A DNA stretch of 64,000 bases from the NCBI GenBank assembly GCA_037176885.1, contig JAWWNJ010000100.1, positions 248,001 to 312,000 of the forward strand, read 5' to 3'. The notes below the pieces were generated by a model. That model worked only from the letters and a program-made list of their open reading frames with translations, ran no database searches and was not told where the DNA came from. This document shows, piece after piece, positions 31,444 through 44,394 of the stretch. Numbering within the stretch: position 1 is the first letter of the stretch; each line of letters starts with the position of its first letter. A program made the position numbers and the translations under genes. The stretch comes from Favolaschia claudopus. Lineage: Eukaryota > Basidiomycota > Agaricomycetes > Agaricales > Mycenaceae.

Positions 31444-33149
31444 TCACCACCCCCTCTCCTCATAATCGCTCACCACATCCCTCGCCGTCTCCTCCATATC
31501 CCTATATTCCATCCCGAGGATGCGCACACTTTTGGAGGCGTCGTATGAGACCGGGGGGATCTGTTGTAACGGTAAGTGAGGTTAGTGTATCAAGGACAGC
31601 ACCGAACAAGTTTGAAGAAATGGTTCAATGATTCGAAGAAATGGTTGAGGAAAAGAATCAGTTGAGGAAAAGGGTTGGATAAATCAAGAGAAGGAGTCAG
31701 AGAAACGGTTGATCATGAAAAGACGAGCTGAATAGATGGAGAGTGAAGCATAAAGACAGCTACAAGGCTTGAAAGAATGCAGGAAAAGAAGGAAACAGCG
31801 AGCACGCAAAATCGGACGTACAATATCCTTCTGAGACCCAGGCTTCCCCTTCTGATATTTCAGGTTCGCTTTCGCCGCTTCAGGCGTAGCGTCCACTACA
31901 AAAATCGAAACAATCAACCAAACTCCCACCGGAGACCCAAAATTAATATTAAACTCACGCCAATCCTGCCACCAAAACGCCTCCCTACCAATAACGATCC
32001 TCTCCCCTCCCGCCGCCTCCTTCTTAACCGCCAACACATGCGCCAACGCGATATCGCGCACGTCGACCCAGCAGCCGCCGCCGCCTGAAACGAAGCTGGG
32101 GGTAGTGTAGGTGTTGTACGTACATTTGCAGGGCAGAGGTGTTGAGGAGCGATGGGGAGGGTACTTCGTGGAGGATTGGCTTTGATTGGGTGACTTAGCG
32201 ATTGGATGTTGAGATTGAGTAGAGGGAGGAGGTTGGCGTACCCCGAGAATCAGAGGCGGGTTTAGAACGGTGAGATCCCATGTGAGACTGGCTCCGTGGG
32301 TTTTCGTGAAGTCCCATGCCGCTAGATATCGGAATGCCCGACAAGTTGACTCAATACGTCAGCCAATATGGCAGAGAAACACGCACCCCGCTCCGCTAAC
32401 GTCTTCGAAGCGCGATACTTGTGCACATTTGACGCGTTCCTTCCATCCCGTTGAACGGTTTCCACCGCTTGGTCGTCCCAGTCAGCTTCGGTGAAGGTCT
32501 GCGGGGTAGGTTCATCGTGAAGGACGGCGGCGGTAGAGGAGGTGACGACGATGCGTTTCACGGCCGTGCTAGGGAATGGATGCTTAGTAGAGGTAATAGG
32601 AGAGCAGGAGAAAGAAGAACGTACCCGCATCTGCGTGCACTTTCAAGCATGCCGACGGTTCCTTTGATGGCGGGTTCAAGCAATTCTGATGCAAAGAATT
32701 GAAAAGCCGATTTACAGTCGAAAAGAGATTCGCGAACTCACCAGCCGGATCGTCGGCCTTGAAGTGATACGGCGAGGCTGTATGCGCAATTGCATCCACG
32801 CCTTTCACGGCTTCATCAAAGGCACCTTTCTATGCGCCATCTCAGCCCAAGCTCCAAAAATTGGAGACACGCAACAGCGCACCTTCGTAATGTCCGGAAC
32901 CTCGACAACCTCAAATTTCTCCCCGTACTCCTTGAATATCTTGCTCAGATGCACGCCTTTGTCGGCAGAACGAACGGCGCCGCGGACGGCGTACCCGTTT
33001 TCGAGGAAGGCGCGGACAACCCACTGTGATCGGCGCAATAACAATTAGCATCGAAAGAGACTCGAAAATGACGGGGAGGAGCTGCACACCACGGCGAGGA
33101 ATCCATTAGCTCCAGAAACGAGAACTTTTCCCGTAGTCGCGATTGGCAT
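31444..33149 (-). pseudogene. SDR (GRE2-like) gene, copy 3, frameshifted at a different site
   Basis: Start 33,149; the first exon ends GFLAV before a GTGTGCAGC donor, and the next resumes WVVRAFLENGY. The order DITK, KGAFDEAVKGVDAIAHTAS, ELLEPAIKGTVGML, VVTSSTAAVLHDE, ADWDDQAVE, KYRASKTLAER, AAWDFTKTHGASLTWDL and VLNPPLILG is intact. Residue E of EGAF seen in U1 is K here. Around 32,118 GTAC is duplicated (TGTACGTAC), which shifts the frame after SALQMY. Downstream, this copy lacks the 4-nt insertion of U1, U2 and U5 and reads DIALAHVLAVKKEAAGGERI correctly in the original frame. The stop of the last exon is at 31,444-31,446. Each 4-nt lesion is thus absent from the other copies, and one exchange could in principle regenerate an intact frame. 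Confidence 0.84.
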
Positions 33150-34740
33150 GGTCACGGTCGGTTTCTAAATTCTCCACAAGGGGGTTTATTGGGGTGAAAT
33201 CGATGATAGAGAGAAGGGAGCAGCGAGCAGCGTTTTATAGAGTATGGCAGCGGAACCGACGAGCTATCGAGTCAATCGACGGAAAGACCTCCGTGAACGA
33301 TAAGCAGAGGACGAAGGCTCAGTCAGCGTGAAAATAAGCAGCAACGTCATGGCCTCCGTTTTCAGATCGGATCATCGACCACACGGCAGTTGCCGGCCGT
33401 TCACCGGGGGCGGGAAGGGTATCAAAGAAATTCAGCTTATTTTCTGTTTCGGGAATTTCCGCGTCCGAAGTTCGGAGGGAGGAACTGGCGTGGTCGCCTA
33501 TCGAAACGGAAGAACTTGCGAGGAAGTCCAAAGTGGGGGAAAGATGAGACGGCGGGAGCAGAACAAGGAGCAAAACTCACGGGATCGTGAGATTTCCGTG
33601 ATGCCGAACCGCGCTTTTTCTTCGCTCTCCCCCACCATGTCGCGGCTGCGTGCCTCCCTCCGAGTTCCTCTTCATTCTCTCGACTCCCAGCTCCCCGACG
33701 GCTTCCCACCTCGCCCACAACACCCACCTCATCCCAACGCCGACGTCGACGCCCGACCTCCCGCATTTACATACTGACTACACCGGAACAAGGTACGTGT
33801 ACTGACCGCTTCTTATCCCCGCCGACCTAACGGAATCCCGTGCAGCTAAGCACACCACCTCAAGCTTCTCGCCACCTCGCGCCTCACCGACTCTCGACTA
33901 CTACCCCAAGCATCATCTTCTGCCGACAGTCCACCGCTGCCACGTCGGCCGCTCCTCCTCTCCCTTCAACGACAAAGTACGGCTACGCTCGACTTTCGCC
34001 CCCGCAGCCTCGGTTCGGTGTCGCCTTGTGGGGAGTCGGGAAATGAGGGAGAGCCTCGGAGGCGTATCTAGGGAAAATGGTATGTCGACTGACCTTCTTG
34101 TATCTTCGCTGATTTAACAGCAAGCTCGTAGCCCTCGCCGCCTCTTCAATCCACTTGCCCCCACTCACACGTACCTCCCCACTCCCTCGACGCCGACGGT
34201 CGCGATGACGGCGCGCCCCGCCCACAACGTGCCGACGTCACCTTGGCGCCGACGACCGGCATCGCCACCGACGTCGACAACCTACCTCCCGCACCTACAT
34301 ATTGACTACACCGGAACACAGTAGTCCCACTCCAGCCCTTATCCTCCTCGCCTTTCACCTATACCCACTCGTCTGCCACTCCGCCGACATTCCCACGTCA
34401 CCTTACCCGTTCCCCCGCCTTTCCGCACTCTCGACGCCTCAGTTCCGCCTTCCAAACTCGACCCTTGAGACAATTCCTACCCACCGCTCGCCGCCGCGCG
34501 ATACCGCCCACGTCGTTTCGGCGTACGTCGACTCGCTCGAAACTAGATTCAAGTAAGCTCTTTAGATTTATTGGCGGAAAGCGGACGAAAATAACTTACG
34601 TGTTGCAAAGGACCAGCGCGCTGACGATTCGCCCTCGGGTACGATTTCGGAGAGGCGCGAACGCCACGCGAGATTGATGGGCGCGCGCATTCCCGTCGGG
34701 AAGAGGTGGCCGCAACCCGACGAGACCAAGTCAGTAACTT
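33150..34740 (+). repeat. Module E, copy 3
   Basis: SDR upstream region and CT-rich plus-strand exons. The MSRLRASLRVPLHSLDSQLP frame starts at 33,638 and ends with TY-stop near 33,776. A GTACGTGTACTGACC...CCGTGCAG intron follows (about 33,793-33,845). The later exon ends CTAGATTCAAG before GTAAGC near 34,552. A small deletion removes part of the promoter seen in U1, U2 and U5 (near 33,486). Confidence 0.55.
33233..33239 (-). promoter_or_regulatory. TATA box of SDR copy 3
   Basis: TATAAAA on the minus strand, about 84 bp upstream of the start at 33,149 (a few bases farther than in U1 and U2 because of a small insertion, TAGAGTATGG). Confidence 0.62.
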
Positions 34741-37700
34741 ATCGTATCGTAGCTATAATGTAAGTAAATATACGAATTGAATGAAACGGAGCTCGTTTGC
34801 AGTCAATCAGATATCTGCAGGTGAAATGAAAATGAAATGAAAGGAAGAAAAGCCCACCTGTAGTAAAATGACGCCGGAAATTCCGAGCCCGTCGGTTGTG
34901 TTTCTGAACGAGATGAGTGATGAAGCGTGCGCTGAGTCGAGTTGTCAGCGCACGACGAGACTGGAAAGGAAAGCTTACCTCCAGAGCCATGAAAGCAGTG
35001 TATGAGTTGAATTGAAGTGAATCATTTCAATGAAAGAAAAAGGAAGCTCACTTAACTTGAATCGAAGCGGAAATCCCAAATTAAACTTGAAGCCGCAAGA
35101 GATGAGTGATTAAGCGTGCGCTGGGTTGCGTTGTCAGCGCGAGGAAATGAAGAAAGCGAATCATGCACCTTCCTGAATTGAGCTCAACGTTCAACGCAAA
35201 TCAAATTGAACCGTACCGACTCGCTTGCTCTGGACAAAGAATTGAAATCGAAATCGAAATAGACAATCTGCAGTAACTATGTGAAGGTGATAGGAAGGAA
35301 GAGGTAAAAAGAACTAAACTCACCTCGTTAGCGACTCGGTGGATTCTGAAGCGAACGGTTATCGATGAGTACGAAGTCGACGCGATTCCGTTCAATGAAC
35401 CGATGATTAACTTGATCCAAGTGCTACGAGTGAATGTTAGTTAATTGAATGATTTGAATGGACCGAACGAAGAAAGAAGGAAAGTAGGAGAAAGGAAGCT
35501 CACCCCTGGACCGTCGGTGTAGATGTTGATTGATTAATTTGTTTGAATTGAATAGAAGTGAACGTACGATGGAAAGCTCCCCTCAATCTGAGTTGAATGA
35601 TATATATTGAGAGTTACTTACTTCAGTTCGACTCGGTTGTGTGATAAAACCTCGCGATGAGCAGCTGAGACCTTTGAAGGAAATCAAAGGTTAGGATCAG
35701 CTCGAGTTGACATAAAGATGAACTTACCTCACACTGAATCCATTGAAGATATGTAATGTACATGTGCCGCGCGCGCGACTCAAACGGGCATAGGCTTGGC
35801 CTTCAGAATGCAAGTCAGACCGTCAATAAGGAGAGTCAGGAATTGAGATTGAACCCACCTCCGACAAACCGGCATAGTTTCGGCGTACACAGGGAATTTG
35901 GTGCGCAGCGGCATGGATTCGGGATCTGGGGTATACAAAAGGGAAGTCAGTATCGGTTCGCGTCGTGTGTTTATCGAAGTATGGATGAATACTTACCGGC
36001 ATAGTTTCGGTATACCTTCGATTGAAGAGGTACGCTCGCGCGCGATTCAGACCCCGGTATAGGTTTGGCCTTCTTCAAATTACAAGTCAGAAGGTCAATA
36101 ATCAGAGTAAGGAAGTGAGATTAACCTCACCTGACACAAAGCCGGAATGGTTTCTGTGTTCACGTCGAGATACTTGGGAGGCTGGAGCGGCCTTCAAAAT
36201 CGAACTCATTCAGTCAGTTTTGAATCGTTAAATTCGAAGCTAATGGTCGTACTCACCTGAACGAGATCAACCCAATCTCGACAGGCAAGCCATCGTTGAT
36301 TATTCAACCAATCTTGACTAGTCGAGACGAAACGAATGAACAAGTCAATTGAGAGGCACGGCTCACCACGAGACCGAGACGGCGCCGAACTCAGATGTCG
36401 AGCTCAACTTTTGAGGTGGTACTTGTGTGCTTGAAGGTAAATGATGGAGGCTATCGAAACGGTCAGGAATGGTTTATAATAGCAGAACCAAAACTTAACT
36501 AGACAGCTGCAATGTAAATCTCACCAACCTATTCAAACGGCCAGTCATTCAAGATGAATTCAATAAGGAATTCACTTACCTTGCGCACAGAGTCGAAAGG
36601 AGGCAGAGGCTCGGTGTTAGGAGTGTATAAGAGCTAGGGTCAGCATCGAATTTGAGTCGTGAGTCGTGTGTTGAAATAGACATTGAATGTATACTGACAT
36701 AGTCTCAGTATCAAGGACGAGGACGAAGGGCTAGAAGAAACACAGGTCAGTCAGATGTAATTGAGTGAGATGAATAGATAGCGCACCTTGCTTCAAGTTT
36801 TAGTCAAGTCCAAATTTGAACAAGTCTCAAAAATGAACGCGGCCTTTGAATCGAACACATTCAATTAGTCGCGCGGTTCAGAGTCAAAGTTGAAGTTAAT
36901 GGTCATACTCACGTCGTACATTGTTCAAGCCAATCTCGACTGCTTCAGACAAAAGGATCAGAACCAAAGTGAATCAAATGAAAGGGTCAGCTCACCAAGA
37001 AAAACCGGGACGGCGCCGAAGTCAAGACGCGTTCAAGTTTTGAAGTGGGGCTTGAGTGGTCGAAGGGAAATGCTGAATACTATCAAAACGGTCAGTAATC
37101 ATTGATAATAGCGGCATTAGAACTGACCTAGACAGTCAAAATGTGCATCTCAGGAAGCTATTCAATTGATCAAACGGTCAGTAATTCAAAGCTGAAGTCA
37201 ATGAAGATCCCACTTGCCTCGGGCGCACACAGTTAGAGTGTGCGTCTCATGTAAGTTAAGAGCGAATACAAGCTGAATGAAATGTTAGTAAAGGCTTGAA
37301 TCAAAGGAATTGAAGTCACTCACCTGTACAAACTCGTCGAAAGATAGCTTGAAGGTCAGTTTGGCGTTGAAAGGGTCAGAATTTGACTCTTGTATAGCAA
37401 AAGGCAAAGCAAAGCGATGCTAATTAGAAAGTAAGTAATCGTTTGAACGAGACAAGATGACAACTTACTGTATTGGAAGACTTGAATAGTAGAAATATTG
37501 AAGAATTCAGTACGACGCTGAGGCTGGATAGAAAGACATACTAGAGTGAGTTATAGAGCCTATAATCAAAAGAGCATAAGAGTTAGTTCATTAGAAGACA
37601 GAGAGGTACGGTAAAAGTCACAAAGGACAAGCCATCGAGGTGAAAGTTGACGAAGAAGTGAAAGGCCGGTGAAAGCCGATTAAGGCCGAAAGTCGAGTTG

Positions 37701-37811
37701 AAGCACAAAATCGTCGAATTGAAGGAAGAGAAAGCGAGTTGAAGAGGGATTGAAGTAAGAATGAATAGAGAATTGTATGAAAGTGAGTTGAAGTTGAGTG
37801 GGCGAAGGGAG
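34741..37811 (-). repeat. Module F, copy 3: minus-strand mini-exon array
   Basis: The left third is diverged; from 35,947 it is nearly the same as F1 from 13,522. Near 35,870-35,930 the exon reads PESMPLRTKFPVYAETMP and is joined in matching phase to the upstream exon ending YRNYA. The downstream exon also stays open. A further exon near 36,260-36,320 gives QDWLNNQRWLACRDWVDLVQ. This is the copy in which a multi-exon frame looks most plausible, but no family is recognised. Confidence 0.6.
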
Positions 37812-39230
37812 GGAAGTGGGGAGTGGGTGGTCAACCCATACTCAAACTCGACGATATGGGCTCACCTATATACCCTTCCCCCGGCCCTCCAACGCTATCC
37901 TGCTCACCAAATCTTCCGAACTTCCGTCGGGATCGACAGTCCGTCTTGAGATTTGCGGAGCACCGAGCCATTCAACCGGAAATTGCGGAAATTGCAGAAG
38001 TCGACGGGGACCTGAAAGAATTCAAAAGTCAGCGAAAAGCCCCGCGGAAAGTACACGCACGTCAGTGCGGGTCCGAGTAGTTGATCGCATCATTTCAGGG
38101 TCGGAAGGTTGGGGGTGGAGGGAGAGATGAGGTCGAGATAGCGGAGGGTCGAGATAGGGGTATGTTGCCATTGCGGCGTGAAGACGAGTCGAGGGCCTTC
38201 GTGACTGCGGGAGCAGCGAAAGTGAGTGGTTTGAACAACCTTTGAGTGCCAAGACACGGAGATGTCAGCATGATACAGCCATGGAAGCGAGGCATTCTAA
38301 AACACACCTGAATTCCTCCGGTCGCAACACGGCTCCAATCGCTCCAGAACCTTCCCCGATGCCACGCGCATCCATAATCAATCGATGACGAGATTCCTGA
38401 GTCAGAGTTCTGCGGTACCGCTAGCCCAGACCCCGTTTTTTCGAAATGCGCACAAACGCGCCTGGCGGTGCTGCTGGTGTTCCTGAGCCAAAATAGCGCT
38501 GTAGTCTGAATATACAGAGAGAGGGTAGGATATGGTGACGTACACGAGCCTCAGAGTCCACTCGAGGCAGCGGGAGGAATCGACGATGGTGGTGGTGAGA
38601 GGCAATGTTCGGAATTTCCTGTTTTGGACTCGATATCGATGATCCGATCAACACCGTTTTCTTCCGCTCCCCTCACCTCATCTCGTTGAAGGCTCTGTGC
38701 CCACGCCCTGCGCGCCTCTGCCAAGCATCAACATACCGGCACGGCGCGCTGGACGCGGTCCTCAAGCTCCGAAGACCCCGAAAACCGGCGTATCTAGATC
38801 CATGGGCCAAATTTCGGCATTTTCTGACTTCTGCGCGCGCACCGCTGGATTTCGCTTGCTGTTATGGAACTGATGCTTATCAATGGTACTTACTCGATTT
38901 CCCATTGGCTCAAGTCTTCCGCCGTCTCTGAGGACTTACCTCAAGATTCATTTTCTCAAAATACTACTCTCGAGTGCGAGAACAGCAACTTCTTCTTGGC
39001 GGCGCGCGACTGGCCGCGTCAGATGCGCCACTCCGACCTTTCCCACTGTTCCTGTCGCGAATCAAATCAATGTGAACAAATTCAAATTCACCGCAACGTT
39101 ATCTGCTTCGCTCCACCCTGGTTCCGACTGGCTTTTTTTTTTTCTCTAACTTCAATTAATATTCCTGCTCTTTGGGCTCAGGTAATCTGTCTGGGAGTTC
39201 AAATTGTGAGCTATGCAATGTGTTCTGAAA
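37812..39230 (-). repeat. Module A, copy 4
   Basis: Nearly the same as copy 2 with the same candidate introns. A few substitutions are visible, for example ATACGC to ATGCGC near 38,448. Confidence 0.5.
37867..37872 (-). promoter_or_regulatory. TATA box at the F3/A4 border
   Basis: TATATA in CTCACCTATATACCC; on the minus strand it faces the F3 array. Confidence 0.5.
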
Positions 39231-39409
39231 GCTCAGGATGTTGAACCGACGATTTTGAGTTCAGGGCTTCCGATCGGAATTATCAAGTTCGTAAGGTGAT
39301 TCATTCGAAACAAATGCGCTGATTTTGTTGCGACGGAGACGCTCATGCGACGCCGTTGTAGCGGGTTTGGAACTAACAGAACCAAACCGATTGCTTTTCT
39401 TTCACCACC

Positions 39410-41395
39410 ACCATGACCCCCGCTTCCCCCCAGAATTTTCCGCCCCCTCCATGATGCTTCGTAAATTCTTCTCCTTCCCCTCGCTCCTCTCCCTTTCTGA
39501 GTACCCCCAGCAGCTTCACAATGCGTTCACTATACGTATCGACGTCCCCCGACCGGGACTTCGCGTATGTCTTCACTTGCTCCAGAAATGCTTTCATCTA
39601 ACACTTTTTTTTCAACAGAATTTTGCCGCCGGCAGGCTAACCCCGCCCCCAACGCGGAAAGCGGCGTCTGATCCCACCATCCCGCAAGCTCTTTGCTGGC
39701 GCCGTCTCCGCCGCCGCGCCGCGAAGCGGCGCCAACACCTTTGACTATACGTATCGCGTTCCCGCGAACGACGTAAGCTCATTCTCATGTTTTATCGTGT
39801 GCTCATTTTAACGCGTTTTTCAGCGCATTTGCGCCGGAGCCTTGGCTGCCGGCAGGCAAATACCCGCCCCGACGTCTCCAGCAGCGGTATCCCCAGCTAT
39901 CTTTCAAGACTTTCGTTGTCGTTGTCGCCGCCGCGCCGCGCAGCGGCGCCATTGCGTCGACACGACCTATCGCCGTCCGGCGAGCGGGTATCTTTAATGG
40001 TAAGCTGGATTTTCTTTCTGTTCCGGTTTCTTCGTCTTACGATTTCCTCAGAATCTTGAACTTGACGTTGACGTCGGTTAGTTTGGGTGAGGTAAGGTTT
40101 GCGTTCTGTTGTTTCAAGTCTTGACTCAAGCCGTCTCCATGTCACGCACGTCGAGACGTATCGACGTCCCGCGAGCGTGGTTGTCTCCAGGTGAGTGGCT
40201 TCTCATCTCATTCTTCGATTCAACTCTCATTTCAGCGTCGCTGTTGCCGCCAATATTAATTCAACCTCAAAACTCGAGATTTCGTCGTCCCCTGAGCGAC
40301 ATCTTCTCGTATGTTTCCCCACGCATTCCCAATGTTTTCGAGACTAAATTACATTCCCAGAATCTAAATTTCTCCGCTGCGCGGCATTCATCATCAATAC
40401 CAAGGCCGCAAATCAAAATTTGAGATTTCAATGTCCGCCGACCAACGCTTTCAGCGGTGCACCAGGTGCGCTTTTACCCTCGTTTAACGTGTTTCTTCAC
40501 TAATTTCAAAGCTCCAAGAATTTTCCTCTCCCGCTGCGCGGGCTACTTCATCGTCATCAGCGCCACCATCCCGTTTGGGAAACTCGAGATTCCGCGGTCC
40601 TGCGAGCGAGCCTCTTGGGCTCAGTGGTGTTCAGGTGCGTACTATCACCCTTACGAAACGGGTTTTCGTGCTAATTTTCAGTGCCAGATATCTTTTCTCT
40701 CCGCTGCGCGGCGCATCACGGCCAACAACATCATCAACTGAATAGTTAATCGGAAATTTGAGATTTGGTGTTCCCGCGAGCGAGGCTTTGAGTCCCAGGG
40801 TGTATAGGTGGGTGTCTTGGCTGTTTCTAGCCGTGTTCTGGTGCTAATTTGAAGTGTCAGATTTTTCTTTCCGCTGCGCGGCGCCCACCTTCCGAAGTCA
40901 AGACCATCAAGCTCTTCAAGTCTGTCAAGTCCTCGAAGTCGAAGAAAATTTTCTTCGCTGCGCGGCCGACTCAGTGCGTACCACACCACCTACTGCTTGG
41001 ATTCCTAACTCATTTCGTGCATTGAAGTCCCTTTAAGACCATCAACCTACTCAAATTTGTCAAGTCCGCGAAGATGAAGAAAATTTTCTGCGCTGCGCGG
41101 CTGAGCTGGTGCGTACCAAACTACCTGTTTCTTGTATTGCAAGCTCAATTTATGCGTAGAGGTGGATTTTTTTCTTCCGCTGCGCGGCGCCGTCAGCAAC
41201 GCGGGCTTTATTCAAGAACTTCCTCATTTCCCCACCAAGTTGCTGAATACGGTGAGCAGCCTTATTTCTCTCAATTTTGCTTTTATTGATCTTCAAGGAC
41301 TCCGTTTCAAGGGTCTGAATGCTCAAGATTCTCGGCGCGGACTTCATATTTCTCAACGGTGCGTACGGACTTCAAATTTTCACCACGTACACAAG
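39410..41395 (+). repeat. Module B, copy 4: plus-strand mini-exon array
   Basis: Matches copy 2 at offset 22,426 up to about 41,034. There part of a type II exon is missing (CCCTTTAAGACC replaces CCCTTTTTTCTTCCG...). It then carries its own last exons (near 41,065, 41,170). The first exon can be read from an ATG near 39,412. One exon end has changed to VPRPGL (CGACCGGGA). Confidence 0.67.
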
Positions 41396-41397
41396 TC

Positions 41398-41705
41398 AGG
41401 GTCTTTACCCCGGTAGTCAGTACATCTAGATCTGTAAATCTGGATCTCCGCCGTAGTAGCGTACGTACCAGGACCCTTGAAACAAGCCGGGAAACGGGCT
41501 TCTCGAGGGTCTGAAAATCAAATTTTTCTCCCCGGTTGTAGAGTAAACAGAGGCCAAATACATTATTCCCTTTGAGAAAGAGCGCCGAAAATCTATAAGT
41601 CTGAGGTGGGCGAGTCGCTTGCGACCTTGGTCGCGCGGCGAGCTTAGTCGTGCGGTGAGCGTGTCAGCGCTTGAGAATTGCCTTTTTGGGAGGTCAAAGC
41701 TGAAA
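41398..41705. repeat. Module C, copy 4
   Basis: Same conserved block with two ~17-nt tandem units. It is followed directly by E/F-type sequence because the SDR module is deleted. Confidence 0.68.
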
Positions 41706-44394
41706 ATTCAAAGTGAGTATTTTTTGTTTTTGACGACGAATGAGCGAGCTAACGGAATGAATAGCGATCAACGCTGCACGGGTGGCCTCGGTTTGCGCTC
41801 AAGAGGGATTTGGGTGAGCTGGAACGAGCGGCGCGGGAGGGCAATTAACGCTCGCTTCCGCGTTCCCGGCGGGGCACAGCCCGGAAGACGGGAAGTCAAT
41901 CCAGAGTCGTTGTGAAAGTGATTTGATTGAATAAAAACAGAAGTTGTTTTCAATATTATCTGTGCGTGGGGGTGAATCGTTGTCAGTAAGTAACGAAAAA
42001 ACGGAGTGAGAGACAGGAAACAAAATAAACTCACTTGTATACCACCAGCCGCGTTGCGTGAAAGCTGGAGCTCAGGTTTGCAAGGTCTGAGTTCGATGGA
42101 TTTTGAAGAGTTGAGTTGGGTCGAGTCGTCTGCGCAGGTAAGCAATTAGAATTAAGATGAACATGAAAGTTTACACTTAGCTCGTCGATGAAAGTTGAAC
42201 TCTCATTGACGCTCGGTACAAATCGACGACGAATCAAAAGTGAAGCTGAATCGAAATTCAGAACTCTGCAAACAAATGAGGTGAGTTTGATATTTGAGTT
42301 GACAGCGGAACGAATTGGAAGGAGGGGGAAATGCGAAAGAATGCAGGTGGTTGAGTGATTACTCAATCCGTTCGAGTAGTTGATTTGAATCGAAGGAACG
42401 ATTGAACGAACGAACAAACGAAGTCAAGAATGGAAATGAAGCAAGGAAGAAAGGAAAGGAGTCAGAGGTTGCACTCAACTATGACCGTCTTGATTGTGTT
42501 GATACGAAGATTTCATCGACGATGTATGTAGTACTCTGATCAAGCGTAAGCTGGTTTCAAGTCAACGAACGAAGGAAAGAAAATAATAGGAAGCTTACCT
42601 TAGTGCGAGTTGATTCATTGACAAACTTGCTTCGACTCAATTTGATGGTGTAGTCGAGATTGTTGACTGGCGAGGCGTTGGAAGGACCTGTACAAGAAAA
42701 AAGAAAGCAAGGTTAGGGTGAGATGAAGGTCGAGTTGAGATCGAGTTCAAATGGACTCACGAGTTGAATTGATCGTCGAAGACATACCTTCGATCGTAAA
42801 CGCGCGCGCGCGCGATGCAAACCGACTGACATAGGTTTGGCCTTCGAAGTACAAGTCAGTCAAGAAACTCAGAATCGTGATCTAAAATTGAACGCACCTG
42901 AGTCTGAACCGGCATAGTTTCGTCATACAGCTAGAGTTTTATAGTCAGTATACGCCGATGCTACTGATTTAAACGTACGGGCGCACCTAAGAGTGTACTA
43001 GCATAGTTTCGGCATTCTGACGAATGCCAGTCAAGTCCGAGCTATACGGTTCGAGCGCACGAACGATTCAAAAGACTAGTTGAAACTGGAATTGTCAGTA
43101 TCGGCTCTGATGTTGAATAACTCACAGGTGCAGTCAAGAGTTGAATCTGAAAGCCGAAGTCAGTTTCAAGGCTTTGAGCACAACGAAAGCGAAAGCAAAT
43201 CAAGGGTCGAAAAGGCAAAGGGGAGTACAACTAGAGAAAGTGTTCAATTAGTTGAGTGAATATGAAGGAAAGAGTTGGTTGACAAAACGGACTCAGCAAT
43301 ACCACTCACGCGACGCGAATGCGAACAATACAGCGATATTGACGATCTCATTGCAAGAAGAACTGAAATAGTTCAAGTGTTAGTATCGGATTGAACCCAT
43401 GAAACGAGAGACAGACTGACCAATGTGTTCGCTCGAGTCGGTCGAAGTCTTGCTTCGAGAGAGATAAAGTCCAGTTAAAGGTGAACGGGCAGGAGAAAGA
43501 GACGAGGTACCGATACAAGGGCTGAACTGGGATGGGGAATTGAAGGGGAAAAGAGTGAACAAGTTGAATTGGACTCACAAGCGATGGGTTACCGAACGGT
43601 GCCGAATGAGACTGAAGTCAGGGAAGTGAGAGAAACCTGGAGGTAAAGTCAGTTCAAACGTGAATGGATAAGAGAACGATAAGAACGCAAAATTCGACTG
43701 GACTGCAACTCCACTAGATGGATAAGAAAAATTATTACCCCAACGCGACGAGATTCAAGAGCGCGGAACGGATGACACTGGATGTAAAAACCTATCAGTA
43801 TCGACTCGGTCTAATAGAACGTAACAACCAACTCACTCGAAGTGGATTCAAGGTTGAATGTGAAAATGAGAAAGGAATCGATAGAACCAGGGATAAGCTA
43901 TCTAAAGAGTAAGTAAAGATAAGAAGCGTTGAGCTGAACGGAAAGATCAGAATGCACTCACAACAGACGAGTAAATCGAAGTCGATTTAATGTTGAACGG
44001 GAACGGAACGTAAGATGAGCTATCTAAAGAGGAAGTATATGAAGCGTTGAATTGAATTGAAAGATTAGAATGTGATCACTCACAACAGACGAGTGATTGA
44101 AACACGACAAGAAAGATTTCAAGTCAATACAGTGGCTACCTGAATGCAAAGTCATTTCGAATCGACACACATAAGAGAAGGAAAAGAGCAAACCAATGAA
44201 AGCGAAACACAATGAATTGAACGAGAAAGGTCAAGTAAACCTATAAGAAAAGAGAGCGGCATCAGCATACTTAACAAGTGAAAGGACTCACAAGGGATTT
44301 GAAGCGCGATAGGCTAAGAGTCAATAGAGGAATTAAATTCGGCAATGGGGGCAGGAGAGGGAGAGTGTAAGAAGCGGGTTTGAAGCATAGAGGG
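41706..44394 (-). repeat. Module F, copy 4: minus-strand mini-exon array, diverged
   Basis: Begins with a short E-like exon end and TGAGTATTTT donor (about 41,712), then F-type sequence. Exons with alternating CG tracts (near 42,798) and CATAGTTTCG motifs (near 42,915 and 43,005) are recognisable, but the peptide module is not preserved. The right end (44,213-44,394) equals the window start. Confidence 0.5.

Larger units (their letters stand above)
25738..37811. repeat. Macro-repeat unit U3
   Basis: Complete unit of 12.1 kb. Its A and B modules are the most diverged of the five. An extra ~1.8 kb holding a secreted-protein gene lies between modules C and D (about 29,645-31,430); the sister units have C and D almost abutting. 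The second half of its F module (from about 35,947) is nearly the same as that of U1 (from about 13,522). Confidence 0.87.
37812..44394. repeat. Macro-repeat unit U4, internally deleted
   Basis: Short unit (6.6 kb). Modules A, B and C are present, then at about 41,700 the sequence passes straight from the end of C into E/F-type sequence. The whole SDR gene and most of module E are missing. The F module here is a diverged version whose right end matches the start of the window. Confidence 0.88.
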
